44,267 nucleotides of DNA from Oceanisphaera psychrotolerans. Lineage in GTDB: Bacteria > Pseudomonadota > Gammaproteobacteria > Enterobacterales > Aeromonadaceae. The stretch spans positions 1-44,267 of the forward strand of contig NZ_MDKE01000023.1 in NCBI RefSeq assembly GCF_001870485.1, in the 5' to 3' direction. A program made the translations under genes and the position numbers. This document shows, piece by piece, positions 27,007 through 37,073 of this stretch; position 1 is the first letter of the stretch, and the number at the start of each line of letters is the position of its first letter. The notes under the pieces are model-generated. The model worked only from the letters and a program-made list of their open reading frames with translations, made no database searches and was not told where the DNA came from.

Positions 27007-29820
27007 ATGCACAATGGCGTAATGCAAGCCTGGCTGGAATCTTCTCACCTGGCCGGTGCCAATGCGACCTATGTAGAAGACCTTTATGAAACTTATCTTG
27101 CGGATCCTGACTCGGTTCCCGAGCAATGGAAGTCCGTGTTTGACGGCTTGCCCGCTCAGGAACAAAACGTTCAGGACCAACCTCATTCGCAAGTAAGAGA
27201 CTATTTTCGCCGCCTCGCCAAAGACACTTCCCGTTATGCCACTCCGGTCAGCGATCCCCACACTGACGCTAAACAGGTTAAAGTTCTGCAGCTGATCAAC
27301 GCCTACCGTTTTCGGGGCCATCAGAATGCGAACCTTGACCCGCTTGGGCTGTGGAACCGTGAAGTGGTGGCCGAGCTGGACCCGGCATACCATAACCTGA
27401 CTGGCGCCGATCTCGACGCTACCTTCAACGTGGGTTCCTACGCCATCGGCAAGGAAACCATGAAGCTGAAGGATCTGGTGGCAGCGCTGAAAAAGACCTA
27501 CTGCGGCTCCGTCGGCGCCGAGTACATGCACATTACCAGCACCGAAGAGAAGCGCTGGATCCAGGGTCGTCTGGAGCCGGTTGTCGGTGAGCCCCAGTTC
27601 AGTCAGGAAGACAAAAAGCGGTTTCTGGACAACCTGACCGCTGCCGAAGGCCTGGAAAAGTACCTGGGTGCCAAGTTCCCCGGTGCCAAGCGCTTCTCTC
27701 TCGAGGGCGGCGATGCCATGGTCCCGATGACCAAGGAACTGATCCGTCGCTTCGGTGAGAAGGGTGGCCGGGAAGTGGTGATCGGCATGGCCCACCGCGG
27801 TCGTCTGAACATGCTGGTCAACGTGCTGGGCAAGCGTCCTCAGGACCTGTTCGATGCCTTTGCCGGCAAATATGAAGTACAAAGCTCCGGTGACGTGAAA
27901 TATCACATGGGTTTCAGCTCCGACTTCGACACCCCCGGAGGCCCGGTACACCTGGCGCTGGCGTTCAACCCCTCGCACCTGGAAATCGTCAACCCGGTGG
28001 TTATCGGCTCGGTACGTGCGCGCATGGACCGACTGGACAACCCGGATGGCCGTCAGGTGCTGCCGATCACCATTCACGGTGACTCGGCCTTTGCCGGTCA
28101 GGGTGTGGTCGCCGAGACCTTCAACATGTCGCTGACCCGCGGCTATGGCGTAGGCGGCACCATCCGTATCGTGATCAACAACCAGGTTGGCTTTACCACG
28201 TCCAACCCGCGCGATACCCGCTCCACCGAATACTGTACCGATATCGCCAAGATGGTGCAGGCGCCGATTTTCCACGTCAATGCGGATGATCCGGAAGCCG
28301 TGGTGCAGGTAACTCAGCTGGCGCTGGACTACCGTAACGAGTTTGGTCGCGATGTGGTGATCGATCTGGTCTGTTATCGCCGTCACGGTCACAACGAGGC
28401 CGATGAGCCGAGTGCGACCCAGCCGCTGATGTATCAGAAGATCAAGAAACACCCGACCCCGCGCAAGATTTATGCGGATAAGCTGATCGCCAAGGGTACC
28501 GTCTCTGCGGAAGACGCCACCTCCATGATCAACGAGTATCGTGACGCCCTGGATCACGGCGAGTGCGTGGTCAAGGAATGGCGACCGATGGAGAAGCACT
28601 CCGTCGACTGGACGCCTTATCTGGGCCACGAGTGGGACATGGCCTACGATTCGGCCTACCCGCTGGACAAGCTGAAAGATCTGGCCGAACGGGTGACCGA
28701 TTACCCGGAGAGCCATACCCTGCAGCGTCAGGTGGGTAAAATCTACGCCGATCGCAAGCTGATGGCCAAAGGCGAGAAGCTGGCGGACTGGGGTTTTGCC
28801 GAAGTACTGGCTTATGCCACCTTGTGTGACAACGATTATGAAGTCCGGCTGACCGGTCAGGACTCGGGTCGGGGTACCTTCTTCCACCGCCATGCGGTTC
28901 TGCACAATCAGAACGATGCCAGCACCTATACCCCGCTGTGTCATCTGTCCGAGAATCAGGGCCAGTTTCAGGTGTATGACTCGGTACTGAGCGAAGAAGC
29001 GGTCATGGCGTTCGAATACGGCTATGCCACCGCCGAGCCGGAAGGCCTGACCGTGTGGGAAGCTCAGTTCGGTGACTTCGCCAACGGCGCCCAGGTGGTG
29101 ATCGACCAGTTCCTGAGCTCCGGTGAGCAGAAATGGGGCCGGATGTGCGGTCTGACCCTCCTGTTGCCGCATGGCTACGAAGGTCAGGGACCTGAGCACT
29201 CCAGCGCCCGTCTGGAGCGTTATCTGCAGCTGTGCGCCGAGCACAACATGCAGGTCTGTGTGCCTACCACCCCGGCGCAGGTGTTCCACATGCTGCGTCG
29301 CCAGGTGCTGCGCCCCATGCGTCGCCCGCTGGTGGTGATGACGCCCAAGTCGCTGCTGCGTCATCCGCTGGCGGTATCCGAGCTGGAAAGCCTGGCGAGC
29401 GGTACTTTCCAGAATGCCATCGGTGAAATTGATGACCTGGATCCCAAAGGCGTCAAGCGTGTTGTTCTGTGTTCCGGCAAGGTGTATTACGATTTGCTGG
29501 AAACACGGCGCAAGAATGAACAAACGGATGTGGCCATTATTCGGATCGAGCAATTGTATCCGTTCCCTCAGGAAGAGGTTGCCGCGATTCTTGCCGACTA
29601 CCAGCACGTGACCGATTTCGTCTGGTGTCAGGAAGAGCCGCAAAACCAGGGGGCCTGGTATTGCAGCCAGCACCATTTCTGGGCTGCTATTCCGAAGGGA
29701 GCCAACCTGCGCTACACCGGGCGTGAAGCCTCGGCATCACCGGCGGTAGGTTACACCTCTGTTCACTTACAACAACAAAAAGCGCTGGTTGAAGACGCAC
29801 TGACGCTGACCAAAGCATAA
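27007..29820 (+). CDS. sucA: 2-oxoglutarate dehydrogenase E1 component SucA
   Basis: 937 aa, the normal size. The N-terminal stretch NATYVEDLYETYLADPDSVPEQW is the E1o signature used to bind E2. The ThDP core includes EGGDAMVPM, GMAHRGRLN, and DPEAV with the VIDLVCYRRHGHNEAD motif. The C-terminal transketolase-like half ends with conserved VQVCVPTTPAQVFHML-type sequence. It decarboxylates 2-oxoglutarate and loads the succinyl group on SucB lipoate. ATG at 27007 has AAAGGGA ahead of it. SucB starts 18 bp later in the same operon. Confidence 0.97.
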   Translation: MHNGVMQAWLESSHLAGANATYVEDLYETYLADPDSVPEQWKSVFDGLPAQEQNVQDQPHSQVRDYFRRLAKDTSRYATPVSDPHTDAKQVKVLQLINAYRFRGHQNANLDPLGLWNREVVAELDPAYHNLTGADLDATFNVGSYAIGKETMKLKDLVAALKKTYCGSVGAEYMHITSTEEKRWIQGRLEPVVGEPQFSQEDKKRFLDNLTAAEGLEKYLGAKFPGAKRFSLEGGDAMVPMTKELIRRFGEKGGREVVIGMAHRGRLNMLVNVLGKRPQDLFDAFAGKYEVQSSGDVKYHMGFSSDFDTPGGPVHLALAFNPSHLEIVNPVVIGSVRARMDRLDNPDGRQVLPITIHGDSAFAGQGVVAETFNMSLTRGYGVGGTIRIVINNQVGFTTSNPRDTRSTEYCTDIAKMVQAPIFHVNADDPEAVVQVTQLALDYRNEFGRDVVIDLVCYRRHGHNEADEPSATQPLMYQKIKKHPTPRKIYADKLIAKGTVSAEDATSMINEYRDALDHGECVVKEWRPMEKHSVDWTPYLGHEWDMAYDSAYPLDKLKDLAERVTDYPESHTLQRQVGKIYADRKLMAKGEKLADWGFAEVLAYATLCDNDYEVRLTGQDSGRGTFFHRHAVLHNQNDASTYTPLCHLSENQGQFQVYDSVLSEEAVMAFEYGYATAEPEGLTVWEAQFGDFANGAQVVIDQFLSSGEQKWGRMCGLTLLLPHGYEGQGPEHSSARLERYLQLCAEHNMQVCVPTTPAQVFHMLRRQVLRPMRRPLVVMTPKSLLRHPLAVSELESLASGTFQNAIGEIDDLDPKGVKRVVLCSGKVYYDLLETRRKNEQTDVAIIRIEQLYPFPQEEVAAILADYQHVTDFVWCQEEPQNQGAWYCSQHHFWAAIPKGANLRYTGREASASPAVGYTSVHLQQQKALVEDALTLTKA

Positions 29821-29838
29821 CGCACATAGGACATACTG

Positions 29839-31053
29839 ATGACCATCGAAATCAAGGTTCCCGACCTTCCTGAATCTGTCGCCGATGCCACCATTGCCAC
29901 CTGGCACAAGCAGCCGGGTGACCGGGTTGAGCGCGACGAAGTGATCGTCGATATCGAAACCGACAAAGTGGTACTGGAAGTGCCGGCTCCCGAAGCCGGC
30001 ATCCTGGAAGCCATACTCGAAGACGCCGGCGCGACAGTGCTGGGTCAGCAGCTGATCGGCAAGCTCAAGCAGGGTGCCGTGGCCGGTGAAGCCACCAAAG
30101 AAAAGGCCGCTTCTTCCGCCAATGGTGAAGCCAGGGAAGAAAGCAAAGCCGACGCCAAGTCTGACGATGACAGCCTGAGCCCGGCGGTTCGCCGCCTGGT
30201 GGCAGAGCACGGCATCGACGTGACCAAGCTGTCCGGTTCCGGCAAGGGCGGTCGCATCACCAAGGAAGATGTGGAAGCCTTCATCAAGGGTGGCAACAAG
30301 CCTGCCGCCGCACCTGCTGCCAAGGCCGAAGCACCGGTAGTACCGCTGGGTGAGCGTACCGAGAAGCGGGTACCGATGACTCGTCTGCGCAAGCGAGTCG
30401 CCGAACGTCTGCTCGAAGCCAAGAACACCACCGCCATGCTGACGACCTTCAACGAAGTCAACATGGGTCCGATCATGAGCCTGCGCAAGCAGTATCAGGA
30501 GGTGTTCGAGAAGCGTCACGGCATTCGTCTGGGCTTCATGTCTTTCTATGTGAAGGCGGTAGTCGAGTCGCTCAAGCGTTACCCCGAAGTGAACGCGTCT
30601 ATCGATGGCGACGATATCGTTTATCACAACTACTTCGATGTCAGCATCGCGGTATCCACTCCTCGTGGTCTGGTAACACCGGTACTGCGCGACTGTGATC
30701 GCCTGAGCCTGGCCGATATCGAGAAGAGCATCAAGGAACTGGCCATCAAGGGTCGTGACGGCAAGCTGACCGTGGACGACATGACTGGCGGTAACTTCAC
30801 CATCACCAACGGTGGTGTGTTCGGTTCACTGATGTCTACGCCGATCATCAATCCGCCGCAAAGCGCCATTCTGGGTATGCACAAGATCCAGGATCGCCCG
30901 ATGGCCGTTAACGGTAAAGTCGAAATCCAGCCGATGATGTATCTGGCACTGTCTTACGACCATCGTCTGATCGACGGCCGTGAGTCTGTGGGTTACCTTG
31001 TTTCCATCAAGGAACTGCTGGAAGACCCGACCCGCCTGCTGCTGGACGTATAA
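29839..31053 (+). CDS. sucB: 2-oxoglutarate dehydrogenase E2 (dihydrolipoyl succinyltransferase) SucB
   Basis: 404 aa. An N-terminal lipoyl domain carries the lipoylated K43 in [12 protein letters not shown]. An Ala/Lys/Glu-rich linker follows, then the E1/E3-binding domain ([16 protein letters not shown] to KEDVEAFI, about 114-150), a second linker, and the catalytic trimer domain with [11 protein letters not shown] (H375, D379). It transfers succinyl to CoA. It is followed by a strong terminator before sucC, so sucAB and sucCD may be expressed at different levels. Confidence 0.97.
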   Translation: MTIEIKVPDLPESVADATIATWHKQPGDRVERDEVIVDIETDKVVLEVPAPEAGILEAILEDAGATVLGQQLIGKLKQGAVAGEATKEKAASSANGEAREESKADAKSDDDSLSPAVRRLVAEHGIDVTKLSGSGKGGRITKEDVEAFIKGGNKPAAAPAAKAEAPVVPLGERTEKRVPMTRLRKRVAERLLEAKNTTAMLTTFNEVNMGPIMSLRKQYQEVFEKRHGIRLGFMSFYVKAVVESLKRYPEVNASIDGDDIVYHNYFDVSIAVSTPRGLVTPVLRDCDRLSLADIEKSIKELAIKGRDGKLTVDDMTGGNFTITNGGVFGSLMSTPIINPPQSAILGMHKIQDRPMAVNGKVEIQPMMYLALSYDHRLIDGRESVGYLVSIKELLEDPTRLLLDV

Positions 31054-31067
31054 CACAATAATAATGA

Positions 31068-31094
31068 GGTCGGGCTTTAGCCCGACCCTTTTTT
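31068..31094 (+). terminator. Terminator between sucB and sucC
   Basis: GGTCGGGCT (31068-31076) pairs perfectly with AGCCCGACC (31079-31087) over a 2-base gap in the longest pairing (realistically a 4-nt loop), followed by C and T6. It is a strong intrinsic terminator lying inside the sdh-suc cluster. Confidence 0.88.
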
Positions 31095-31165
31095 ATCCCT
31101 TTGACTAAAACACAATAACGGAAATACAACATACTCTAATCCCAACACAACAATGGACGCACAAC

Positions 31166-32332
31166 ATGAATTTGCATGAATATCAGGCAAAGAAATTGTT
31201 TGCCGAGTACGGTTTACCCGTGTCGGAAGGCTATGCATGTGATAATCCACAGGAAGCAGTGGAAGCCGCCAGCAAGATCGGTGGTAGTATGTGGGTGGTA
31301 AAATGTCAGGTTCATGCCGGAGGCCGAGGTAAGGCCGGCGGTGTCAAACTGGCTAAAACCAAAGAAGAGATTCGAGAATTCGCCGAACACTGGCTGGGTA
31401 AAAACCTGGTGACCTATCAGACCGATGCCAAAGGTCAGCCGGTTGCCAAGATCCTGGTCGAGTCTTGTACCGATATCGATAAAGAGTTGTATCTGGGCGC
31501 CGTGGTCGATCGTGGTACCCGTCGGGTTGTGTTCATGGCATCCACCGAAGGTGGTGTGGAAATAGAGAAGGTGGCCGAAGAGACGCCCGAACTGATCCAC
31601 AAAGCCGCTATTGATCCCCTGGTTGGCCCGCAGGCTTACCAAGGCCGTGAACTGGCATTCAAACTGGGCCTCAAAGGCAACCAGATCAAGCAGTTCACCA
31701 ACATTTTTCTGGGTCTGGGACAGATGTTCCTGGACTACGATTTCGCCCTGCTCGAAATCAATCCCCTGGTTATCACCTCCGCCGGCAATCTCCATTGCCT
31801 GGACGGCAAAATCAACATCGATTCCAACGCCCTCTACCGTCAGCCCAAACTGCGTGACATGCATGATTCGTCTCAGGACGATGCTCGCGAAGCCCATGCG
31901 GCCAAGTGGGAACTGAACTACGTGGCGCTGGACGGCAACATCGGTTGCATGGTCAACGGTGCCGGCCTGGCCATGGGCACCATGGACATCGTCAACCTGC
32001 ACGGCGGTGCACCTGCCAACTTCCTGGATGTCGGTGGTGGCGCCACCAAGGAGCGGGTGACCGAAGCCTTCAAGATTATTCTCTCCGACAGCAATGTGAA
32101 AGCGGTGCTGGTCAACATCTTCGGTGGCATTGTCCGTTGCGACATGATTGCCGACGGCATCATCGGTGCGGTGAAAGAGGTGGGCGTAAAAGTCCCGGTG
32201 GTGGTGCGTCTGGAAGGCAACAATGCCGAAGCCGGCACCGCCAGGCTGGCCGAGTCCGGCCTGAACATCATCGCCGCCACCAGCCTGACCGACGCCGCCG
32301 TTCAGGTCGTCAACGCCGCACAGGGGAAATAA
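31166..32332 (+). CDS. sucC: Succinyl-CoA synthetase beta subunit SucC
   Basis: 388 aa, the E. coli length. It opens [19 protein letters not shown], then [19 protein letters not shown] of the ATP-grasp nucleotide-binding fold, LLEINPLV (metal-binding region), and the C-terminal CoA-ligase domain with [10 protein letters not shown] and [12 protein letters not shown]. With SucD it converts succinyl-CoA to succinate with ATP/GTP formation. It sits 112 bp downstream of sucB, past a terminator, so a promoter in that gap is expected though not clear; its ribosome-binding site is weak. Confidence 0.97.
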   Translation: MNLHEYQAKKLFAEYGLPVSEGYACDNPQEAVEAASKIGGSMWVVKCQVHAGGRGKAGGVKLAKTKEEIREFAEHWLGKNLVTYQTDAKGQPVAKILVESCTDIDKELYLGAVVDRGTRRVVFMASTEGGVEIEKVAEETPELIHKAAIDPLVGPQAYQGRELAFKLGLKGNQIKQFTNIFLGLGQMFLDYDFALLEINPLVITSAGNLHCLDGKINIDSNALYRQPKLRDMHDSSQDDAREAHAAKWELNYVALDGNIGCMVNGAGLAMGTMDIVNLHGGAPANFLDVGGGATKERVTEAFKIILSDSNVKAVLVNIFGGIVRCDMIADGIIGAVKEVGVKVPVVVRLEGNNAEAGTARLAESGLNIIAATSLTDAAVQVVNAAQGK

Positions 32333-32336
32333 CAGC

Positions 32337-33209
32337 ATGAGCATTCTGATCAACAAAGACACCAAGGTGATTTGTCAGGGTTTCACCGGTGGCCAGGGGA
32401 CCTTTCATTCCGAACAGGCCATCGAGTACGGCACCAAAATGGTGGGTGGCGTGTCACCCGGCAAGGGCGGCACCACTCATCTGGGTCTGCCGGTGTTCAA
32501 CACGGTACGTGACGCGGTTGAAGTGACCGGTGCCACCGCCTCGGTGATTTATGTACCGGCCGCCTTCTGCAAGGATGCCATCCTGGAAGCCATCGATGCG
32601 GGCATCGAGCTGATTGTCACCATCACCGAAGGCATTCCGACCCTGGATATGCTGGACGTCAAGGTCAAGCTGGAGCAAACCGGCGTACGCATGATCGGCC
32701 CCAACTGCCCGGGCGTGATCACTCCCGACGAGTGCAAAATCGGCATCATGCCCGGCCATATCCATAAGAAGGGCAAGGTCGGTATCGTGTCCCGTTCCGG
32801 TACCCTGACCTATGAAGCGGTCAAGCAGACCACCGACGAGGGCTTTGGCCAGTCCAGCTGTGTCGGCATCGGCGGCGATCCTATTCCTGGATCGAACTTT
32901 ATCGATATTCTGGCGCTGTTCGAAAAAGATCCGGAAACCGAAGCCATCGTGATGATTGGTGAAATCGGCGGTACTGCCGAAGAAGAAGCCGCCGCCTACA
33001 TCAAGGAGCACGTCACCAAGCCGGTGGTCTCCTACATCGCCGGCGTCACCGCCCCTCCGGGCAAGCGCATGGGCCATGCCGGTGCCATCATCTCCGGTGG
33101 CAAGGGCACCGCAGACGAAAAATTTGCCGCCCTGCAGGACGCCGGTGTCAAAACCGTGCGCTCCCTGGCCGACATCGGCCAGGCGCTGCGAGACGTGACC
33201 GGTTGGTAA
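32337..33209 (+). CDS. sucD: Succinyl-CoA synthetase alpha subunit SucD
   Basis: 290 aa. The CoA-binding Rossmann part starts [29 protein letters not shown] sequence and includes NCPGVITP. The phosphorylated histidine is H247 in [14 protein letters not shown]. It partners SucC; the start lies 4 bp after sucC with AGGGGAA ahead, so the two are translated together. A strong terminator ends the cluster. Confidence 0.97.
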   Translation: MSILINKDTKVICQGFTGGQGTFHSEQAIEYGTKMVGGVSPGKGGTTHLGLPVFNTVRDAVEVTGATASVIYVPAAFCKDAILEAIDAGIELIVTITEGIPTLDMLDVKVKLEQTGVRMIGPNCPGVITPDECKIGIMPGHIHKKGKVGIVSRSGTLTYEAVKQTTDEGFGQSSCVGIGGDPIPGSNFIDILALFEKDPETEAIVMIGEIGGTAEEEAAAYIKEHVTKPVVSYIAGVTAPPGKRMGHAGAIISGGKGTADEKFAALQDAGVKTVRSLADIGQALRDVTGW

Positions 33210-33242
33210 AACCATCAGCATTAAGTTGGAAGCAACAAAAAA

Positions 33243-33264
33243 GGAGCCGAAAGGCTCCTTTTTT
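33243..33264 (+). terminator. sucD terminator
   Basis: GGAGCC-GAAA-GGCTCC (33243-33258), a GNRA-type tetraloop hairpin followed by T6. It ends the sdh-suc cluster. Confidence 0.95.
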
Positions 33265-33294
33265 ATGATGGTTTCAACCCCATTCTGTGGCGGT

Positions 33295-33340
33295 CGGGTT
33301 CGTCGTTCCTGCGAAGCCAGGCATCCAGTAGCCGAACCCG
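33295..33340. repeat. Degenerate palindromic intergenic repeat
   Basis: CGGGTTCG (33295-33302) and CGAACCCG (33333-33340) are perfect inverted arms. Between them TCGTTCCTGCGAAGCCAGG resembles the widespread proteobacterial hairpin repeat of the form TCATTCCnGCGAAnGCnGGAATCCA, here with several mismatches. It lies between sucD and the convergent YbaK-domain gene. Confidence 0.45.
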
Positions 33341-33390
33341 GGTATGTTTCACTTACCGTGTAACGCTCACGGCTTATCGCTGTGCTTGAG

Positions 33391-33891
33391 TTACATCCGC
33401 TCGACGCGGCTCCAGGGATCGGGCTTGATGCTGAAGTGGCCGTGTTGCCAGCGGCTGGCCAGACGGCGGAAGTCGTCGCCTTTCATGTGGATCAAATCCC
33501 GGTGGTCGCCACTTTCCATGTAGATGTCGGCCATGCCGAGCACTTCATCGTCCACCAGGGTGTCCAGTGAATAGGCTTCACCCAGGGCGGGTATGGCACC
33601 GGGATCGCAGTCATCGAACCACTTCCCGAGGGTGTGCTCCGGCGTCAGCTGTACTTCGCGGTGGATCAGGTAATTCAGGCGTTGAAGATCGACCTTGTCG
33701 GCGGCAGGAAGCACCGCCATGATGGATTTACCGTCGTCCCGCTCCAGAATGACCGCCTTGGCCATCTGCGCGAGGGGGACATGACTGGCGATGGCGCTTT
33801 GCGCCGCGCCTTCTGCGTAGCTGTGGTGCACCATGTCATAGGGGATATGGTGTTGATCCAGGTACTGCTTCAGTCTGATTGACATAGCCAT
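33391..33891 (-). CDS. YbaK/EbsC-domain aminoacyl-tRNA deacylase family protein
   Basis: 166 aa, start at 33891 with GGGAGG at good spacing. It is a single YbaK/ProRS-editing-like domain: a VHHSYAEGAAQSAIASHVPL region, MAKAVILERDDGKSIMAVLPAADKVDL (with the conserved lysine of this fold), and the C-terminal FDDCDPGAIPALG motif. Family members hydrolyse misacylated tRNAs; which tRNA this one edits cannot be read from sequence. The DCDPGAIPALG segment is typical of a YbaK subgroup distinct from E. coli YbaK itself. It is alone and convergent with sucD. Confidence 0.8.
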   Translation of the reverse strand: MAMSIRLKQYLDQHHIPYDMVHHSYAEGAAQSAIASHVPLAQMAKAVILERDDGKSIMAVLPAADKVDLQRLNYLIHREVQLTPEHTLGKWFDDCDPGAIPALGEAYSLDTLVDDEVLGMADIYMESGDHRDLIHMKGDDFRRLASRWQHGHFSIKPDPWSRVERM

Positions 33892-33985
33892 AGATACCTC
33901 CCGAAGGCGATGCCATGTCGGCAGCCTTCTTCTACTGCCTACCCAGTATAGTCCGTCTATGGAAAGTTGACTTTAAAATGCCTCA

Positions 33986-34004
33986 AATGGCCCTGCGAGC
34001 CATT
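33986..34004 (-). terminator. Possible xseA terminator
   Basis: AATGGC (33986-33991) pairs with GCCATT (33999-34004) just downstream of the leftward xseA stop. The minus-strand T run (TTTT) comes about 10 nt later, so the terminator is weak at best. Confidence 0.35.
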
Positions 34005-34015
34005 GTTCTGACGTC

Positions 34016-35359
34016 TCATGGCTCATGGCTTTCCAGCACCTGGCTGATGACTTCCCCCCGGGCCAGACGGGTGCGTAGGGTATCCCCCGGTTGCAACTGG
34101 CCGGCATCGGTGATCACCCGGTCCTGATGTTGCGTAATGCTGTAGCCGCGGGCCAGGGTGGCGAGCGGGCTGATGGCGTTGAGCCGGGAGCCGGCCAGAG
34201 CCAGTCGATGAGCGCAGCGGTCGAGGCGGGCTTTCAACTGGCTGTTCAGACGCAGCTGAAGGCCGCTGAGCAGCGTCTGACGGCTCTGCAGTCGTTGGGC
34301 CGGGTGTTGGTGTTGCAAACGCAGCCGGGCGTTGCTCAGCCGCTGTTGGGCCTGCTCCAGGCGTAAACGCTGGGCACGTTGCAGCCGGGCCTGCAGTTGA
34401 TCCAGCCGCTGTGCCTGCTGTTGCAGCTGTTGGCGGGGATGCTGGCGGTCGAGGCGTGCGCCGAGCAGCTCCAGCCGACGCCGGTGCTGCTGCAGATAGC
34501 GACGCTGGGCCAGCTGCAACCGCTGCTGCCACTGCAGATACTGCTGTTGCTGGGCGCTGCCGTCACGGCTTATCAGTTCGGCGGCGGCGGACGGGGTAGG
34601 GGCGCGCAAGTCCGCCACCAGGTCGCTCAGGGTAATGTCCACCTCGTGGCCGACGGCGCTGACCACCGGCAAGTGCGAGGCGGCGATGGCACGCACCAGT
34701 CGTTCGTCGTTGAAGCACCACAGATCTTCCAGCGAACCGCCCCCGCGGGCCAGAATCAGCACGTCGGTTTCGGCCCGGCGGTTGGCGGTGGCCAGGGCGG
34801 ACACCAGTTGCATGGCCGCGGGCTCGCCCTGCACCTGGCTGGGATAGACAATAACCTGCAAATGCGGCGCCCGGCGAGCCAGCACCGTCAGAATGTCGTG
34901 TAATGCTGCCCCGGTGGGGGAGCTGATGATACCGATACGGGCCGGGTGCTCGGGCAGCGGGCGCTTGCGAATACTGTCGAACAGCCCTTCATCCCCCAGG
35001 CTGCGCTTGAGGGCCTCGAATTGCTGTTTGAGCAATCCTTCACCGGCGGGGGCCATGGTTTGCGCCACCAGCTGATAATCACCTCTCGGTTCATATAGCG
35101 TGACTTTGCCGAAGATCAGTACCTGATCGCCATTTTTAGGCTTGAAGCTCACGCTGCGGTTGTTGCCGCGAAACATGGCGCAACGCAGCTGGGACTGGTT
35201 GTCTTTCAGAGAAAAATACCAGTGGCCGGAACCCGGAGTGGCGAGGTTGGAGATTTCCCCGCTCAAGGTGACCGCGCCCATTTCGCCTTCCAGCAACATG
35301 CGGGCATGACGATTAAGACGGGTGACCGTATACACCTCTGTTAATTTATCCTGATGCAA
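34016..35359 (-). CDS. xseA: Exodeoxyribonuclease VII large subunit XseA
   Basis: 447 aa, normal length. An N-terminal OB-fold ([34 protein letters not shown]) is followed by the catalytic domain with [36 protein letters not shown], and [18 protein letters not shown] long Gln/Leu/Arg-rich coiled coil follows (about residues 265-380), then a C-terminal cap ending with [13 protein letters not shown]. XseA with XseB degrades single-stranded DNA in both directions. It is divergent from guaB across about 160 bp. Confidence 0.96.
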   Translation of the reverse strand: MHQDKLTEVYTVTRLNRHARMLLEGEMGAVTLSGEISNLATPGSGHWYFSLKDNQSQLRCAMFRGNNRSVSFKPKNGDQVLIFGKVTLYEPRGDYQLVAQTMAPAGEGLLKQQFEALKRSLGDEGLFDSIRKRPLPEHPARIGIISSPTGAALHDILTVLARRAPHLQVIVYPSQVQGEPAAMQLVSALATANRRAETDVLILARGGGSLEDLWCFNDERLVRAIAASHLPVVSAVGHEVDITLSDLVADLRAPTPSAAAELISRDGSAQQQQYLQWQQRLQLAQRRYLQQHRRRLELLGARLDRQHPRQQLQQQAQRLDQLQARLQRAQRLRLEQAQQRLSNARLRLQHQHPAQRLQSRQTLLSGLQLRLNSQLKARLDRCAHRLALAGSRLNAISPLATLARGYSITQHQDRVITDAGQLQPGDTLRTRLARGEVISQVLESHEP

Positions 35360-35516
35360 AATGGCCCCTGATGAGTATCTTTATGTTAAAATAAGCCGGT
35401 TTTACGGCTATTTTGCGCTTAATTTGCCAAAATCACAAAAATCGCTTTACCGAAGGGGCTCGGATGCCTAAAATTCTTCGGCAATATTTTTCCCCCAACT
35501 AATGGTGAATATTGCG

Positions 35517-36980
35517 ATGCTTAGGATTGCCCAAGACGCCCTGACCTTTGATGATGTACTGCTGGTCCCAGCCCATTCCACCGTACTTCCCAATACTGCG
35601 GATCTTCGTACCCGCCTGACTCGGGACATCCATCTTAACATTCCCATTGTTTCCGCCGCCATGGACACCGTGACCGAGGCCGACCTCGCGATCGCACTCG
35701 CCCAGGAAGGGGGTATCGGCTTCATTCACAAAAACATGTCGATTGAAGCCCAGGCGGCCCAGGTTCGCAAGGTCAAGAAATTCGAAAGTGGTGTGGTATC
35801 CGATCCGGTGACCGTACGTCCCGACATGTCGATCGCCGAGGTGCGTGAACTGACCCTGCAGAATGGATTTGCCGGTTACCCGGTGGTGAGTGCCGAGGGG
35901 GAGCTGGCAGGCATCATCACCGGTCGCGATGTACGTTTCGTACAGGACATGAGCAAGCTGGTTCATGAAGTGATGACCGAAAAATCTCGCCTGGTCACCG
36001 TCAAGGTTGGCGCCTCCCGCGATCAGGTTGAAGCACTGATGCAGCAGCACCGTATCGAAAAAGTGCTGGTGGTCGGATCCAGCGGCCAGCTGACCGGCAT
36101 GATCAGTGCTAAGGATTTCCAGAAGGCCGAAAGCAAGCCTAACGCCTGCAAGGACGAGCAGGGTCGTCTGCGTGTTGGTGCGGCAGTGGGCGCGGCACCG
36201 GGCAACGAAGCTCGTATTCAGGCGCTGGTTGATGCGGGTCTCGACGTGCTGCTGATCGATTCTTCTCATGGTCATTCCGAAGGGGTGCTGCAACGCATCC
36301 GCGAAACCCGCAAGGCGTTCCCGAACCTGCCGATTATCGGCGGTAACGTGGCCACCGCTGCCGGTGCCCTGGCGCTGGCCGAAGCGGGTGTGAGCGCGGT
36401 CAAGGTCGGTATCGGCCCGGGCTCCATCTGTACCACTCGTATCGTGACCGGTTGTGGTGTGCCTCAGATCAGCGCCGTGGCCAACGCCGTCGCCGCACTG
36501 AAGGAGCTGGATATTCCGGTGATCGCCGATGGCGGTATCCGGTTCTCCGGTGACATCGCCAAGGCGCTGGCCGCCGGTGCCAACTGTGTGATGATGGGCT
36601 CCATGTTTGCCGGTACCGAAGAGTCTCCCGGTGAAATCGAGCTGTATCAGGGCCGTTCCTTCAAATCCTATCGTGGCATGGGTTCCCTGGGTGCCATGAG
36701 CAAGGGCTCGAGCGACCGCTACTTCCAGAGCGACAACGCCGCCGACAAGATGGTGCCGGAAGGTATCGAAGGACGGGTACCCTACAAGGGCATGCTCAAG
36801 GCGATTATCCATCAGCAGATGGGTGGTCTGCGCAGCGCCATGGGACTGACCGGCAGTGCCACCATCGATGACCTGCGCACCAAGGCAGAATTTGTTAAGA
36901 TATCCGGCGCAGGCATCCAGGAGTCACACGTGCACGATGTGACCATTACCAAGGAAGCCCCCAACTACCGGTTGGGTTGA
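35517..36980 (+). CDS. guaB: Inosine-5'-monophosphate dehydrogenase GuaB
   Basis: 487 aa from [20 protein letters not shown] (ATG 35517); an ATG five codons earlier is also open, but homology favours 35517. Two CBS domains lie between about residues 90 and 205. The catalytic cysteine is in [13 protein letters not shown] (around 305), and the flap/[15 protein letters not shown] region is intact. It oxidises IMP to XMP, the first step of GMP synthesis. GuaA, next on the strand, completes the pathway; a strong terminator separates the two, so guaA may also have its own promoter. Confidence 0.97.
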   Translation: MLRIAQDALTFDDVLLVPAHSTVLPNTADLRTRLTRDIHLNIPIVSAAMDTVTEADLAIALAQEGGIGFIHKNMSIEAQAAQVRKVKKFESGVVSDPVTVRPDMSIAEVRELTLQNGFAGYPVVSAEGELAGIITGRDVRFVQDMSKLVHEVMTEKSRLVTVKVGASRDQVEALMQQHRIEKVLVVGSSGQLTGMISAKDFQKAESKPNACKDEQGRLRVGAAVGAAPGNEARIQALVDAGLDVLLIDSSHGHSEGVLQRIRETRKAFPNLPIIGGNVATAAGALALAEAGVSAVKVGIGPGSICTTRIVTGCGVPQISAVANAVAALKELDIPVIADGGIRFSGDIAKALAAGANCVMMGSMFAGTEESPGEIELYQGRSFKSYRGMGSLGAMSKGSSDRYFQSDNAADKMVPEGIEGRVPYKGMLKAIIHQQMGGLRSAMGLTGSATIDDLRTKAEFVKISGAGIQESHVHDVTITKEAPNYRLG

Positions 36981-36997
36981 TCCCGAAACGCATTAAA

Positions 36998-37022
36998 CGG
37001 GGGGCATGTCCCCCCGTTTTTT
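36998..37022 (+). terminator. Terminator between guaB and guaA
   Basis: CGGGGGG (36998-37004) pairs with CCCCCCG (37010-37016) over a 5-nt loop, followed by T6. It probably attenuates read-through from guaB to guaA. Confidence 0.88.
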
Positions 37023-37073
37023 CTATTGCCGTCTGGCCCCCCACAGGCGGTCTTTGTAACGAGTAGGAAGACG

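Noticed and set aside
24317-29676. Very long minus-strand frames opposite sdhA and sucA (588 and 903 aa)
   Set aside because: Gly/His/Val/Thr-rich mirror translations without recognisable domains; the sense genes are unambiguous.
35380-35425. Attenuator hairpin in the guaB leader (AGCCG/CGGCT)
   Set aside because: The stem is only five base pairs and the following T run is short and offset; a chance hairpin is as likely.
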